Shown here: one piece after another, positions 17,358 to 25,508 of the stretch
How positions within the stretch are numbered: position 1 is the stretch's first letter
Layout: every line of letters starts with the position of its first letter
From: Salinarimonas chemoclinalis
GTDB taxonomy: Bacteria > Pseudomonadota > Alphaproteobacteria > Rhizobiales > Beijerinckiaceae
Length of the DNA stretch: 64,000 nt
NCBI RefSeq assembly: GCF_041514305.1
Contig: NZ_JBGMWH010000003.1
Location: 352,264-416,263 of the forward strand
Direction of reading: 5' to 3'
Notes under the pieces: generated by a model
Databases searched by the model: none
The model's input: only the letters and a program-made list of their open reading frames with translations
What the model was told of the DNA's origin: nothing
Program-made: the position numbers and the translations under genes

Positions 17358-18563
17358 GTGAGCAAGCCCGTACCCCTCCCCGATCCGAAGCGTCCCGTGT
17401 CGCGGGCCTACGAGGCGCGCGTGGCGGCCGGCGCGATCGAGCGGGATCCGGCGCAGGTGGGGCTGCTGCGACGCTTCGATGCGCTCTCGGCGGCGCTCGC
17501 CGAGCGGCGGCTGGCCCGCAAGGGGAGCGCGCTCGGCTGGCTGTTCGGGCGCCGCGCGGGGGCGCGCGAGCCGATCGAGGGGCTCTACGTCTGGGGCTCC
17601 GTCGGGCGCGGCAAGACCATGCTGATGGATCTCTTCTTCGAGACCCTGCAGGTGCGCCGCAAGCGCCGGGCGCATTTCCACGCCTTCATGGCCGACGTCC
17701 ACGGGCGCATCCACGCCTTCCGGCAGGAGCTGAAGGCCGGGCGCGTGAAGGGCGACGACCCGATCGCCCCGGTGGCGAAGGCCATCGCCGAGGAGAGCTG
17801 GGTGCTCTGCTTCGACGAATTCACCGTCACCGACATCGCGGACGCGATGATCCTCGGGCGGCTGTTCCGGGCGCTGTTCGCGGAGGGCGTCACGGTGGTG
17901 GCGACCTCGAACGTCGAGCCGCGGCGGCTCTACGAGGGCGGGCTCAACCGCGCCCTGTTCGAGCCGTTCATCGGCATGATCGAGGCGCGCATGGGCGTGG
18001 TTCGGCTCGACGCACGCACCGACTTCCGGCTGGAGAAGCTCACGGGGACCGAGACCTGGCACGTGCCCGCCGACGCGGCGGGGCGGGCCGCGCTCGACCG
18101 CGCCTTCGAGGCGCTCACCGGGCGCGCGCGCGGCGAGCCGATCTCGCTGGCGGTGAAGGGGCGTGCGGTCGCCGTGCCGCAGGCGGCGGCGGGGGTGGCG
18201 CGCTTCGGCTTCGCCGACCTGTGCGAGCGCCCGCTCGGCGCCTCCGACTACCTCGCCATCGCGCGCGACTTCCACACGGTGATGATCGAGGGCGTCCCGG
18301 TGATGGACCTGGCGAAGCGCAACGAGGCCAAGCGCTTCATCACCCTGATCGACGCGCTCTACGACGAGCGGGTGAAGCTGCTCGCCACCGCCGAGGCCCC
18401 GCCGCAGGGGCTCTACACCGCCACCCACGGGCGCGAGGCCTTCGAGTTCGACCGCACGGTCTCGCGGCTCGTCGAGATGGCCTCGCAGGACTACCTCGGC
18501 CTCCCCCACGGCCGCGCGGATTCCCGCGCCTCGGGGGACACGACCGGGCTCGTGGAGACCTGA
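17358..18563 (+). CDS. zapE: Cell division protein ZapE (AFG1-like ATPase)
   Basis: This 401-residue AAA-type P-loop ATPase starts at GTG 17358. Walker A is GSVGRGKTML with K86, and Walker B is VLCFDEFTVTDIADAM. LYVWGSVG, FHAFMADVH and TSNVEPRRLYEGGLNR are further ZapE/AFG1 family blocks. The length is normal for the family. In bacteria ZapE acts at the Z-ring during late constriction or under low oxygen; the AFG1 homologue in mitochondria handles respiratory-chain subunits. The gene stands alone between the HTH protein and a convergent chemoreceptor. Confidence 0.93.
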   Translation: MSKPVPLPDPKRPVSRAYEARVAAGAIERDPAQVGLLRRFDALSAALAERRLARKGSALGWLFGRRAGAREPIEGLYVWGSVGRGKTMLMDLFFETLQVRRKRRAHFHAFMADVHGRIHAFRQELKAGRVKGDDPIAPVAKAIAEESWVLCFDEFTVTDIADAMILGRLFRALFAEGVTVVATSNVEPRRLYEGGLNRALFEPFIGMIEARMGVVRLDARTDFRLEKLTGTETWHVPADAAGRAALDRAFEALTGRARGEPISLAVKGRAVAVPQAAAGVARFGFADLCERPLGASDYLAIARDFHTVMIEGVPVMDLAKRNEAKRFITLIDALYDERVKLLATAEAPPQGLYTATHGREAFEFDRTVSRLVEMASQDYLGLPHGRADSRASGDTTGLVET

Positions 18564-18581
18564 GGCGGCGCGGGAGCCGCC
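18564..18581. terminator. Possible bidirectional hairpin between zapE and the chemoreceptor gene
   Basis: GGCGGC and GCCGCC pair across a six-base loop immediately after the zapE stop, in a 45-bp convergent gap. There is no T-run, so factor-independent termination is uncertain. Confidence 0.3.
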
Positions 18582-18608
18582 CCGGGTCCCCGCGAGAAGG
18601 GTGCGGGA

Positions 18609-20672
18609 TCAGGCGGCGGCCACGGACCTGAGGAAGGCGTCGATCTCGCGCTCGAGGTCGCTCGTCGCCGCGTTGACGGTGCGCGAGACCTCCAGCACGC
18701 GGCCGGCGGTGGTGCTGGTCTCGCCGACGGCGGCGCCGAGGCGGCCGATGTCGTCGGCGACGACGCCGGTCTGCGCGGCCGCGCTCTCGACGTTGCCGCT
18801 GATCTCGCCCGTCGCCGCGCCCTGCTCCTCGATCGCCGAGGCGATGGCGGTGGCGTAGCCGCGCACGTCCTCCATGGTCGTGGTGATGCCGGCGATGGAG
18901 TCCACCGTCTCGCCGGTGGCCTCCTGGATGGCGGAGACCTGGCTCGCGATCTCCTCGGTCGCCTTGGCGGTCTGCTCGGCGAGGTTCTTCACCTCGGCGG
19001 CGACGACGGCGAAGCCGCGCCCGGCCTCGCCGGCGCGGGCGGCCTCGATCGTGGCGTTGAGGGCGAGCAGGTTGGTCTGCTCGGCGATCGCCTGGATGAG
19101 CCCGATCACCTCGCCGATGCGGCTCGCGGCGGTGGCGAGCTCGCCCACCTTGACGTTGGAGCGCTGCGCGCGCTCGGAGGCGACCGCGACGATCTCCGTC
19201 GTGCGGCCGACCTGCGAGGCGATCTCCCCGATCGAGGCGGAGAGCTCCTCGGCCGCCGTCGCCACGGCGCGTACGTCCTCGGAGGCACGCCCCGCCGCCC
19301 GGCTGGCGCTCTCCGCGCGCGCGGCGCTGCCGTCGGCGAGCGCCCCGAGCTCCGTCGAGACGCGGTCGAGGTCGCTCGCGGAGGCGGCGGCGCGCCGCAC
19401 CAGCGCCTCGGCGGTGGCGCGGAAGCCCTCGACGAGGCCCTCGATCCGGGCCTGGCGGGCGCGGTCGCGCTCCTGCGCCCGCGCCTGCTCGGCGGACAGC
19501 GTCTCGCGCTCGAGGGCGCCGTCGCGGAACACCGCGACCGCGCGGGCCATCTCGCCGATCTCGTCGCCGCGCTCCGTGCCGGCGATCGCGGTGCCGGTGT
19601 CGCCCTCGGCCAGCGCCCGCATGCGCGCCGTCATGGCGAGGATCGGCCGTGCCAGGGAATGGGCGGTGAGCCACACCACGACGAGGACGATCGCGAGGGC
19701 GGCGAGCGCGGCGAGGATCATGGAGTTGCGCGCCGAGACCGCATCGGCGACGAGGGCCTCCATCGGCACGGTGACGACGAGGCGCCAGGTCTCGTCGAGT
19801 CCCTCGAAGGCGACCGGCGTGGCGAGGGCGAACTGCTCGACGCCGGCGGCGTCGACGAGCGCGCGGCCCACGCCGGCGGGCGCGGCGAGCATCGCGCGGA
19901 TCGCGGGATCGGCGACCGGCTGGCCGAGGCGCGTGGGATCGGGATGGGCGACGTAGAGGTCGTCGGTCGCCACCAGCTTCACCGAGCCGACGCCGAAGGG
20001 CCGCAGCTCGCCGATGGCGGCGGAGACGTCGGTGAGCGGCAGGTCGGCGGTGAAGATGCCGATGGCGCGGCCCTCGCGGCGCACGACGGTGCTCACGGTG
20101 GTCATCAGCACGTCGACGCCCTCGACCGGGTAGACGTAGGGCGGCGTGATCAGGTCGCGGTTCTCGCGCATCGGCCGGTCGTACCAGCCCCCGGTGCCGG
20201 CCTCCGGCGTCATGATCAGCTTCTCGACGCCGACGGAGCCGTCCCCGGCACGGAAGAAGTAGGGGACGAAGCGGCCCGCCTCGTCGGAATAGGGGTGGCC
20301 GACGTGGTCCGCGTCGCGGCCGTCGAGCGCGTTCGGGTCGAAGGCCAGCGTCATGCCGACGAGCGCGGGCTGGGCCTCGACGTTGGCGGCCACGTAGGCG
20401 CCGAGCGCGTCGCGATCGACCGCCCCGTCCGCCAGCATGCCCGACACGCCGCGCGCGCCCATGCGGGCGGCGAGCACGGCGCGGCCGATGTCCTCGGACA
20501 CCGTCGCCGCGGTGCGCTCGAGTTCGGCGGCGGCGGTGCGCTCGGACTGCGCGCGCACGGAGGCGGTCATGATCGCCGAGCCGATGAAGGTCACCGCCGC
20601 CATCGCCACGACGAAGAGCAGGCCCGACAACACGATGAGCTTCGAGCGGATGGAGAGATTGGTGAACTGCAC
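18609..20672 (-). CDS. Methyl-accepting chemotaxis protein with periplasmic Cache-type sensor
   Basis: The product is 687 residues from a GTG at 20672, chosen because GAGGGGG precedes it and the N-terminus then reads as a normal chemoreceptor (QFTNLSIRSKL before the first membrane helix, about residues 12-34). A periplasmic region of about 280 residues resembles a double Cache sensor. The second membrane helix (about 310-330) leads to HAMP and the signalling hairpin, whose tip EQTNLLALNATIEAARAGE is the invariant CheA/CheW contact. The methylation helices are Ala/Glu rich. The ligand is unknown; amino or organic acids are common for Cache domains. The gene is divergent from the TetR gene. Confidence 0.92.
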   Translation of the reverse strand: MQFTNLSIRSKLIVLSGLLFVVAMAAVTFIGSAIMTASVRAQSERTAAAELERTAATVSEDIGRAVLAARMGARGVSGMLADGAVDRDALGAYVAANVEAQPALVGMTLAFDPNALDGRDADHVGHPYSDEAGRFVPYFFRAGDGSVGVEKLIMTPEAGTGGWYDRPMRENRDLITPPYVYPVEGVDVLMTTVSTVVRREGRAIGIFTADLPLTDVSAAIGELRPFGVGSVKLVATDDLYVAHPDPTRLGQPVADPAIRAMLAAPAGVGRALVDAAGVEQFALATPVAFEGLDETWRLVVTVPMEALVADAVSARNSMILAALAALAIVLVVVWLTAHSLARPILAMTARMRALAEGDTGTAIAGTERGDEIGEMARAVAVFRDGALERETLSAEQARAQERDRARQARIEGLVEGFRATAEALVRRAAASASDLDRVSTELGALADGSAARAESASRAAGRASEDVRAVATAAEELSASIGEIASQVGRTTEIVAVASERAQRSNVKVGELATAASRIGEVIGLIQAIAEQTNLLALNATIEAARAGEAGRGFAVVAAEVKNLAEQTAKATEEIASQVSAIQEATGETVDSIAGITTTMEDVRGYATAIASAIEEQGAATGEISGNVESAAAQTGVVADDIGRLGAAVGETSTTAGRVLEVSRTVNAATSDLEREIDAFLRSVAAA

Positions 20673-20878
20673 GTCGACCCCCTCGCAGGCGTGCCGGAGA
20701 CGCCGTATGGACGATGCAATTCGAATAGATGATCCGGGTTTCGCTTTAGTAAAATCGACTGAACACTCGAAGTTGTTTTCTGCGACGCCCCCCGCGGATC
20801 CGTCCCCGCCGCGCCGTCCCGCTTCGTCGCGTCGTTCTTCCCGCGGCCGGCCTCCCTTCGCCGGCACGATGCTCTAGG
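20673..20878. promoter_or_regulatory. Divergent promoter region, chemoreceptor / TetR regulator
   Basis: This 206-bp gap is AT rich in the middle (about 20710-20790), where promoters for both genes should lie. I see no dyad convincing enough to call a TetR operator. Confidence 0.35.
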
Positions 20879-21520
20879 ATGGGGCGAACGCCCGAGGAGC
20901 CCGTGACCGTGCCGCCGCGCCCGCCCGCCGAGACCGCCACCGACGTGCGCCTGCTGCGCATCGCCACCGACCACCTCGCGCGCTTCGGGCCGCGGCGGCT
21001 CACCGTCACCGGCGTGGCGGAGGAGGCGGGGATGACGCACGCCAACGTCTACCGCTACTACCCGTCCAAGGCGGATCTCATCGACGCGATCGCCGGGCGA
21101 TGGCTGCGGGAGGTGGAGGACGCGCTCGCCGACATCGTCGACGGGCCGGACCCGGTCGCCGACAAGCTCGAGCGCTTCGTGCTCGCCATCGCCCGCGCCT
21201 ACCGGGACTGCGCGGTGGAGAACCCCGCCGTGTTCGATGTCTACGTCTCGGCGGTGGAGGCCTCGCGCGGGATCGCCCGCAAGCACCGCGGCCGCCAGCT
21301 GCGGCTGCTCGAGCGCATCCTCGAGGAGGGGATCGCCACCGACGCCTTCGCGCCGCGCGACCGCGACCGCGCGATGGCCTTCGTCATCGACGCCGTGCAG
21401 CGCTTCGTGAACCCGGTGATGGTGCGCATCGACGTGCGCGTGCCGGCCGCCGTGCTCGACCAGCGGCTCTCGACCATGCTCGACGTCGTGCTGCGGGCGT
21501 TGCATGCGGGCTGGGTTTGA
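20879..21520 (+). CDS. TetR family transcriptional regulator
   Basis: This 213-residue protein has a TetR N-terminal HTH at about residues 25-70: LTVTGVAEEAGMTHANVYRYYPSK, with the typical YRYYPSKADLIDAI helix. The C-terminal ligand domain is helical, and a block GIARKHRGRQLRLLERILEEG resembles TetR_C domains of uncharacterised regulators. Such proteins usually repress a divergent or own promoter and are released by a small molecule. The divergent neighbour is the chemoreceptor; the downstream TCA operon starts 321 bp later on the same strand. The true target is not clear. Confidence 0.88.
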   Translation: MGRTPEEPVTVPPRPPAETATDVRLLRIATDHLARFGPRRLTVTGVAEEAGMTHANVYRYYPSKADLIDAIAGRWLREVEDALADIVDGPDPVADKLERFVLAIARAYRDCAVENPAVFDVYVSAVEASRGIARKHRGRQLRLLERILEEGIATDAFAPRDRDRAMAFVIDAVQRFVNPVMVRIDVRVPAAVLDQRLSTMLDVVLRALHAGWV

Positions 21521-21841
21521 ACGCTCGGCGGGCGGCGGGAAAACATCAACCATGACGAATGTCGAAAATTGTAATCCGTCATTTCGCCCTCGCGGACGTT
21601 CCCGCAGCCCGGCCGGCTTCTCCGCCCGCGCGCCAAGTCGTTGAGCAGACGGGCCTTTTCCCGACGCCTGCGACGTCCGTCGGGGGCGCTCCCGCCGCGG
21701 ACCGGACCAAGAGCCCAAGGTTTGCAACGGGTTGAACGCGAACGGCTCTTGGGGTTTAAGCACGCGGAAACCCGCGCCCGGCGTCCGCGACGCGAGAGGG
21801 CCGCGGCTCGACGGTCAAATCCTGGAAGAGGCGTTTCCCTC
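21521..21841 (+). promoter_or_regulatory. Leader and promoter region of the mdh-suc operon with a 9-bp inverted repeat
   Basis: This 321-bp stretch contains no gene. CCAAGAGCC (21707-21715) and GGCTCTTGG (21744-21752) form a perfect inverted repeat around a 28-base loop about 90 bases before the mdh start, so it may be a structured leader or a binding site. An ATGACG...CGTCAT pair sits near 21552-21587 in an AT-richer patch that may hold the promoter. No U-run or riboswitch class is recognised. Confidence 0.35.
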
Positions 21842-22804
21842 ATGGCACGCAAGAAGATCGCGCTCATCGGCGCCGGCCAGATCGGCGGCACGCTCGCCCA
21901 TCTCGTCGGCCTCAAGGAGCTTGGCGACGTGGTCCTGTTCGACATCGCCGAGGGCGTGCCGCAGGGCAAGGGCCTCGACATCGCCGAGAGCGCCCCGGTG
22001 GACGGCTTCGACGCGGCCTACACGGGCACGCAGGACTACGCCGACATCGCCGGCGCCGACGTCGTGATCGTCACCGCCGGCGTGCCGCGCAAGCCCGGCA
22101 TGAGCCGCGACGACCTGCTCGGCATCAATCTCAAGGTGATGAAGGCGGTGGGCGAGGGCATCAGGGCGCATTGCCCGAACGCCTTCGTGATCTGCATCAC
22201 CAACCCGCTCGACGCGATGGTCTGGGCGCTGCAGAAGTTCTCGGGGCTCCCCGCGAACAAGATCGTCGGCATGGCCGGCGTGCTCGACTCGGCGCGCTTC
22301 CGCCACTTCCTCGCCGAGGAGTTCGACGTCTCGGTGGAGGACGTCACCGCCTTCGTGCTCGGCGGCCACGGCGACGACATGTGCCCGCTCGTGCGCTACT
22401 CGACGGTGGCCGGCATCCCGCTGCCCGACCTCGTGGCGATGGGCTGGACCACGCAGGAGAAGCTCGACGCCATGGTCGAGCGCACCCGCAAGGGCGGCGG
22501 CGAGATCGTCAACCTGCTCAAGACCGGCTCGGCCTACTACGCGCCGGCGGCCTCCGCCATCGCCATGGCCGAGAGCTACCTCAAGGACAAGCGCCGCGTC
22601 CTGCCCTGCGCCGCCCATCTCGACGGCCAGTACGGCGTCTCAGACATGTTCGTGGGCGTGCCGATCGTGATCGGCGCGAACGGCGTCGAGAAGGTCGTCG
22701 AGGTCTCGTTCACGGCCGACGAGAAGGCGATGTTCGAGAAGTCGGTGGCCGCCGTGAAGTCTCTGGTCGACGCCTGCAAGGGCATCGATCCGTCGCTGGC
22801 CTGA
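21842..22804 (+). CDS. mdh: Malate dehydrogenase (NAD)
   Basis: This 320-residue lactate/malate dehydrogenase-fold enzyme converts malate to oxaloacetate in the TCA cycle. It shows the NAD-binding GAGQIGG (residues 9-15), the substrate loop with GVPRKPGMSRDDL, ITNPLDAMV, and the catalytic H176 in GGHGDDM. The GxGxxG form and the length match the alphaproteobacterial LDH-like MDH. It is the first gene of an operon that runs to lpdA. The ATG at 21842 follows GGAAGAGG. Confidence 0.97.
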   Translation: MARKKIALIGAGQIGGTLAHLVGLKELGDVVLFDIAEGVPQGKGLDIAESAPVDGFDAAYTGTQDYADIAGADVVIVTAGVPRKPGMSRDDLLGINLKVMKAVGEGIRAHCPNAFVICITNPLDAMVWALQKFSGLPANKIVGMAGVLDSARFRHFLAEEFDVSVEDVTAFVLGGHGDDMCPLVRYSTVAGIPLPDLVAMGWTTQEKLDAMVERTRKGGGEIVNLLKTGSAYYAPAASAIAMAESYLKDKRRVLPCAAHLDGQYGVSDMFVGVPIVIGANGVEKVVEVSFTADEKAMFEKSVAAVKSLVDACKGIDPSLA

Positions 22805-22877
22805 CGCGTCTCCAGCGGCGCTCCCGAGCAGGGCGCCGCCGACCATTTCCGATCCCGAGAGAGGGTGGACCGATCTC

Positions 22878-24074
22878 ATGAACATCCACGAATACCAGGG
22901 CAAGGCGCTTCTGAAGGAGTTCGGCGCGCCCGTCTCCCGCGGCGTCGCGATCTTCGAGGCCGGCGAGGCCGAGGCGGCGGCGCGCGAGCTCGGCGGCCCG
23001 CTCTGGGTCGTCAAGAGCCAGATCCACGCGGGTGGCCGCGGCAAGGGCAGGTTCGAGGAGGCCGCCGCCGGCGAGAAGGGCGGCGTGCGCCTGGCCAAGT
23101 CCATCGAGGAGGTGAAGCAGTTCGCCGCCGAGATGCTCGGCAACACCCTGGTGACGGCCCAGACCGGGCCCGAGGGCAAGCAGGTGAACCGCCTCTACAT
23201 CGAGGACGGCTCGGACATCGAGAAGGAGTTCTACCTCTCCGCCCTCGTCGACCGCTCGACCGGCTTCGTCGCCTTCGTGGTCTCGACGGAAGGCGGCATG
23301 GACATCGAGGAGGTCGCACACGCGACCCCCGAGAAGATCCTCACGCTCACGGTCGACCCCGTCACCGGCCCGATGCCGCACCACGGCCGCTCGGTGGCGA
23401 AGGCGCTCGGCCTCTCCGGCGACCTCGCCAAGCAGGCGGGCGCCCTCGTGGGGAAGATCTACACGCTCTTCGTCGAGAAGGACGTGGAGATGCTCGAGAT
23501 CAACCCGCTGATCGTCACCAAGGACGGCCAGCTGCGCTGCCTCGACGCCAAGGTGTCGTTCGATTCGAACGCGATGTTCCGCCATCCCGAGATCGCCGCG
23601 CTGCGCGACCTCACGGAGGAGGACGCCAAGGAGATCGAGGCCTCCAAGTACGACCTCGCCTATATCGCGCTCGACGGCACGATCGGCTGCATGGTCAACG
23701 GCGCCGGCCTCGCCATGGCGACGCTGGACATCATCAAGCTCTACGGCGAGGAGCCGGCGAACTTCCTCGACGTCGGCGGCGGCGCCAGCGAGGAGAAGGT
23801 CACCGCGGCCTTCAAGATCATCACCGCCGATCCGCAGGTGAAGGGCATCCTCGTCAACATCTTCGGCGGCATCATGAAATGCGACGTCATCGCGCGGGGC
23901 GTGATCGCGGCGGTGAAGGCGGTCGGGCTGCAGGTCCCGCTCGTCGTGCGCCTCGAGGGCACGAACGTCGAGGAAGGCAAGGAGATCATCCGCTCGTCCG
24001 GGCTCAACGTCATCCCCGCCGACGACCTCGACGACGCGGCGCAGAAGATCGTCGCCGCCGTGCGCGGGGGCTGA
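22878..24074 (+). CDS. sucC: Succinyl-CoA ligase (ADP-forming), beta subunit
   Basis: This 398-residue beta subunit begins MNIHEYQGKALLKEFG, a textbook SucC N-terminus. An ATP-grasp domain (KSQIHAGGRGKGRF near residues 46-60) and the C-terminal CoA-ligase domain (NIFGGIMKCDVIARGVI, GTNVEEGKEI) are intact. With SucD it converts succinyl-CoA to succinate with nucleotide phosphorylation. GAGAGAGGGTGG precedes the ATG. It lies 73 bp after mdh. Unusually, a small foreign gene separates it from sucD. Confidence 0.97.
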   Translation: MNIHEYQGKALLKEFGAPVSRGVAIFEAGEAEAAARELGGPLWVVKSQIHAGGRGKGRFEEAAAGEKGGVRLAKSIEEVKQFAAEMLGNTLVTAQTGPEGKQVNRLYIEDGSDIEKEFYLSALVDRSTGFVAFVVSTEGGMDIEEVAHATPEKILTLTVDPVTGPMPHHGRSVAKALGLSGDLAKQAGALVGKIYTLFVEKDVEMLEINPLIVTKDGQLRCLDAKVSFDSNAMFRHPEIAALRDLTEEDAKEIEASKYDLAYIALDGTIGCMVNGAGLAMATLDIIKLYGEEPANFLDVGGGASEEKVTAAFKIITADPQVKGILVNIFGGIMKCDVIARGVIAAVKAVGLQVPLVVRLEGTNVEEGKEIIRSSGLNVIPADDLDDAAQKIVAAVRGG

Positions 24075-24092
24075 GGGGCGGGGAGCGACGTC

Positions 24093-24416
24093 ATGGCGTT
24101 CATCACGGTCGAGATCGATGACGAGGTGCTCGAGAAGGTCGCGGCCTACGCCGCGGCTCGCGGCACGGCTCCGGAAGGGTTGCTGAAGGCCCATCTCGAG
24201 CATCTCGCGCTGATCCCGCCCGCGGTGAGGACCGATCTCGACGAAGCTCGTCGCAAGATCCGCGAGCTCGCCGAGACGTCGCCTCTCGACGTTGGTCCGA
24301 TCACCTGGACGCGGGAGTCGCTCTACGACCGCGACGAGCAGCGCGACGAACGTCGTCGCGCCGAGGAATCCAAATCCATTCTGGAGCTGCGCCCGAGCGC
24401 AGACCGACAGACCTGA
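24093..24416 (+). CDS. VapB-like antitoxin homologue, orphan, between sucC and sucD
   Basis: This 107-residue protein has an N-terminus typical of ribbon-helix-helix antitoxins of PIN-toxin systems: VEIDDEVLEKVAAYAAARGTAPEGLLKAHLEHL. Further on it has a TWTRESLYDRDEQRDE tail, resembling the WTREELYxR toxin-binding end of VapB proteins. No PIN-domain toxin lies beside it. It starts 18 bp after sucC with GGGGAG upstream and ends 23 bp before sucD, so it must be transcribed with the TCA genes. It may be a remnant of a module, an antitoxin for a distant toxin, or an autoregulator; the family call is from residue patterns only. Confidence 0.55.
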   Translation: MAFITVEIDDEVLEKVAAYAAARGTAPEGLLKAHLEHLALIPPAVRTDLDEARRKIRELAETSPLDVGPITWTRESLYDRDEQRDERRRAEESKSILELRPSADRQT

Positions 24417-24439
24417 GGCTGCCCGGCCCGGAGGCTCAC

Positions 24440-25324
24440 TTGTCCATTCTCATCGACGCGAACACCAAGGTCGTCTGCCAGGGCTTCACCGGCAAGAACG
24501 GGACCTTCCATTCCGAGCAGGCCATCGCCTACGGCACGAAGATGGTCGGCGGCACCTCGCCCGGGAAGGGCGGCTCGACGCATCTGGGGCTGCCCGTCTT
24601 CGACACCGTGCGCGAGGCGCGCGAGGCGACCGGCGCCGACGCCTCCGTCATCTACGTGCCGCCTCCGGGCGCCGCGGACGCGATCCTCGAGGCGGTCGAC
24701 GCCGAGATACCGCTCATCGTCTGCATCACCGAGGGCATCCCGGTCCTCGACATGGTGAAGGTGAAGCGCGCGCTGTCGGGCTCGAAGTCGCGGCTCGTGG
24801 GGCCGAACTGCCCCGGCGTCGTCACGGCGGGCGAATGCAAGATCGGCATCATGCCGGGCAACATCTTCAAGAAGGGCTCGGTGGGCATCGTCTCGCGCTC
24901 GGGCACGCTGACCTACGAGGCCGTGTTCCAGACCTCGAACGAGGGCCTCGGCCAGACGACCGCCGTCGGCATCGGCGGCGACCCGGTCAAGGGCACCGAG
25001 TTCATCGATGTGCTGGAGCACTTCCTCGCCGACGACGCCACGCAGTCGATCGTCATGATCGGCGAGATCGGCGGCTCGGCGGAGGAGGACGCGGCGCAGT
25101 TCCTGGCCGACGAGGCGAAGCGCGGGCGCAAGAAGCCCATGGTCGGCTTCATCGCCGGCCGCACGGCGCCTCCGGGCCGCCGCATGGGCCATGCCGGGGC
25201 GATCATCTCGGGCGGCAAGGGCGGCGCCGAGGACAAGATCGCGGCGATGGAGGCGGCGGGCATCACGGTGTCGCCGTCGCCAGCGCGCATCGGCAAGACG
25301 CTCGTCGAGGTCCTGAAGGGCTGA
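24440..25324 (+). CDS. sucD: Succinyl-CoA ligase (ADP-forming), alpha subunit
   Basis: This 294-residue alpha subunit starts at TTG 24440 (MSILIDANTKVVCQGFTG), supported by GGAGG six bases upstream. It holds the CoA-binding Rossmann domain (GFTGKNGTFHSEQA), the NCPGVVTAGECKIGIMPG block, and the phospho-histidine H251 in GHAGAI. It pairs with SucC. The use of TTG may balance output against sucC, from which it is separated by the VapB-like gene. Confidence 0.97.
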   Translation: MSILIDANTKVVCQGFTGKNGTFHSEQAIAYGTKMVGGTSPGKGGSTHLGLPVFDTVREAREATGADASVIYVPPPGAADAILEAVDAEIPLIVCITEGIPVLDMVKVKRALSGSKSRLVGPNCPGVVTAGECKIGIMPGNIFKKGSVGIVSRSGTLTYEAVFQTSNEGLGQTTAVGIGGDPVKGTEFIDVLEHFLADDATQSIVMIGEIGGSAEEDAAQFLADEAKRGRKKPMVGFIAGRTAPPGRRMGHAGAIISGGKGGAEDKIAAMEAAGITVSPSPARIGKTLVEVLKG

Positions 25325-25396
25325 GACGAGGCGCGTGGTTAACGCGAAGGAAGGGAGGCCGCGGTAGGATCCGCGTCCTCCACTCGAAGGACCCGG

Positions 25397-25414
25397 CCGG
25401 GGCGCGCGCCCCGG
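25397..25414. repeat. Perfect 18-bp palindrome in the sucD-sucA gap
   Basis: CCGGGGCGCGCGCCCCGG is fully self-complementary and lies in the 184-bp gap between sucD and sucA. It could form a cruciform in DNA or a hairpin in the operon mRNA. Confidence 0.5.
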
Positions 25415-25436
25415 GGGGAGGCCGGGTGAGGCAGCC

Positions 25437-25456
25437 GGGGGCGAGGCATCGCCCCC
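25437..25456 (+). promoter_or_regulatory. Stable hairpin (8-bp stem) before sucA
   Basis: GGGGGCGA and TCGCCCCC pair perfectly around the loop GGCA, about 50 bases before the sucA start. No T-run follows, so it is more likely an mRNA processing or stability element, or a partial terminator, than a full terminator. Confidence 0.4.
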
Positions 25457-25508
25457 AAACGATCCCGGCGCGGAGCGCACCGCGCTGAACCGGACGAACG
25501 AAAACGCC

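Noticed and set aside
25437..25456. Factor-independent terminator after sucD
   Set aside because: The hairpin is strong but no T-run follows, and sucA is needed with the other genes of the operon.
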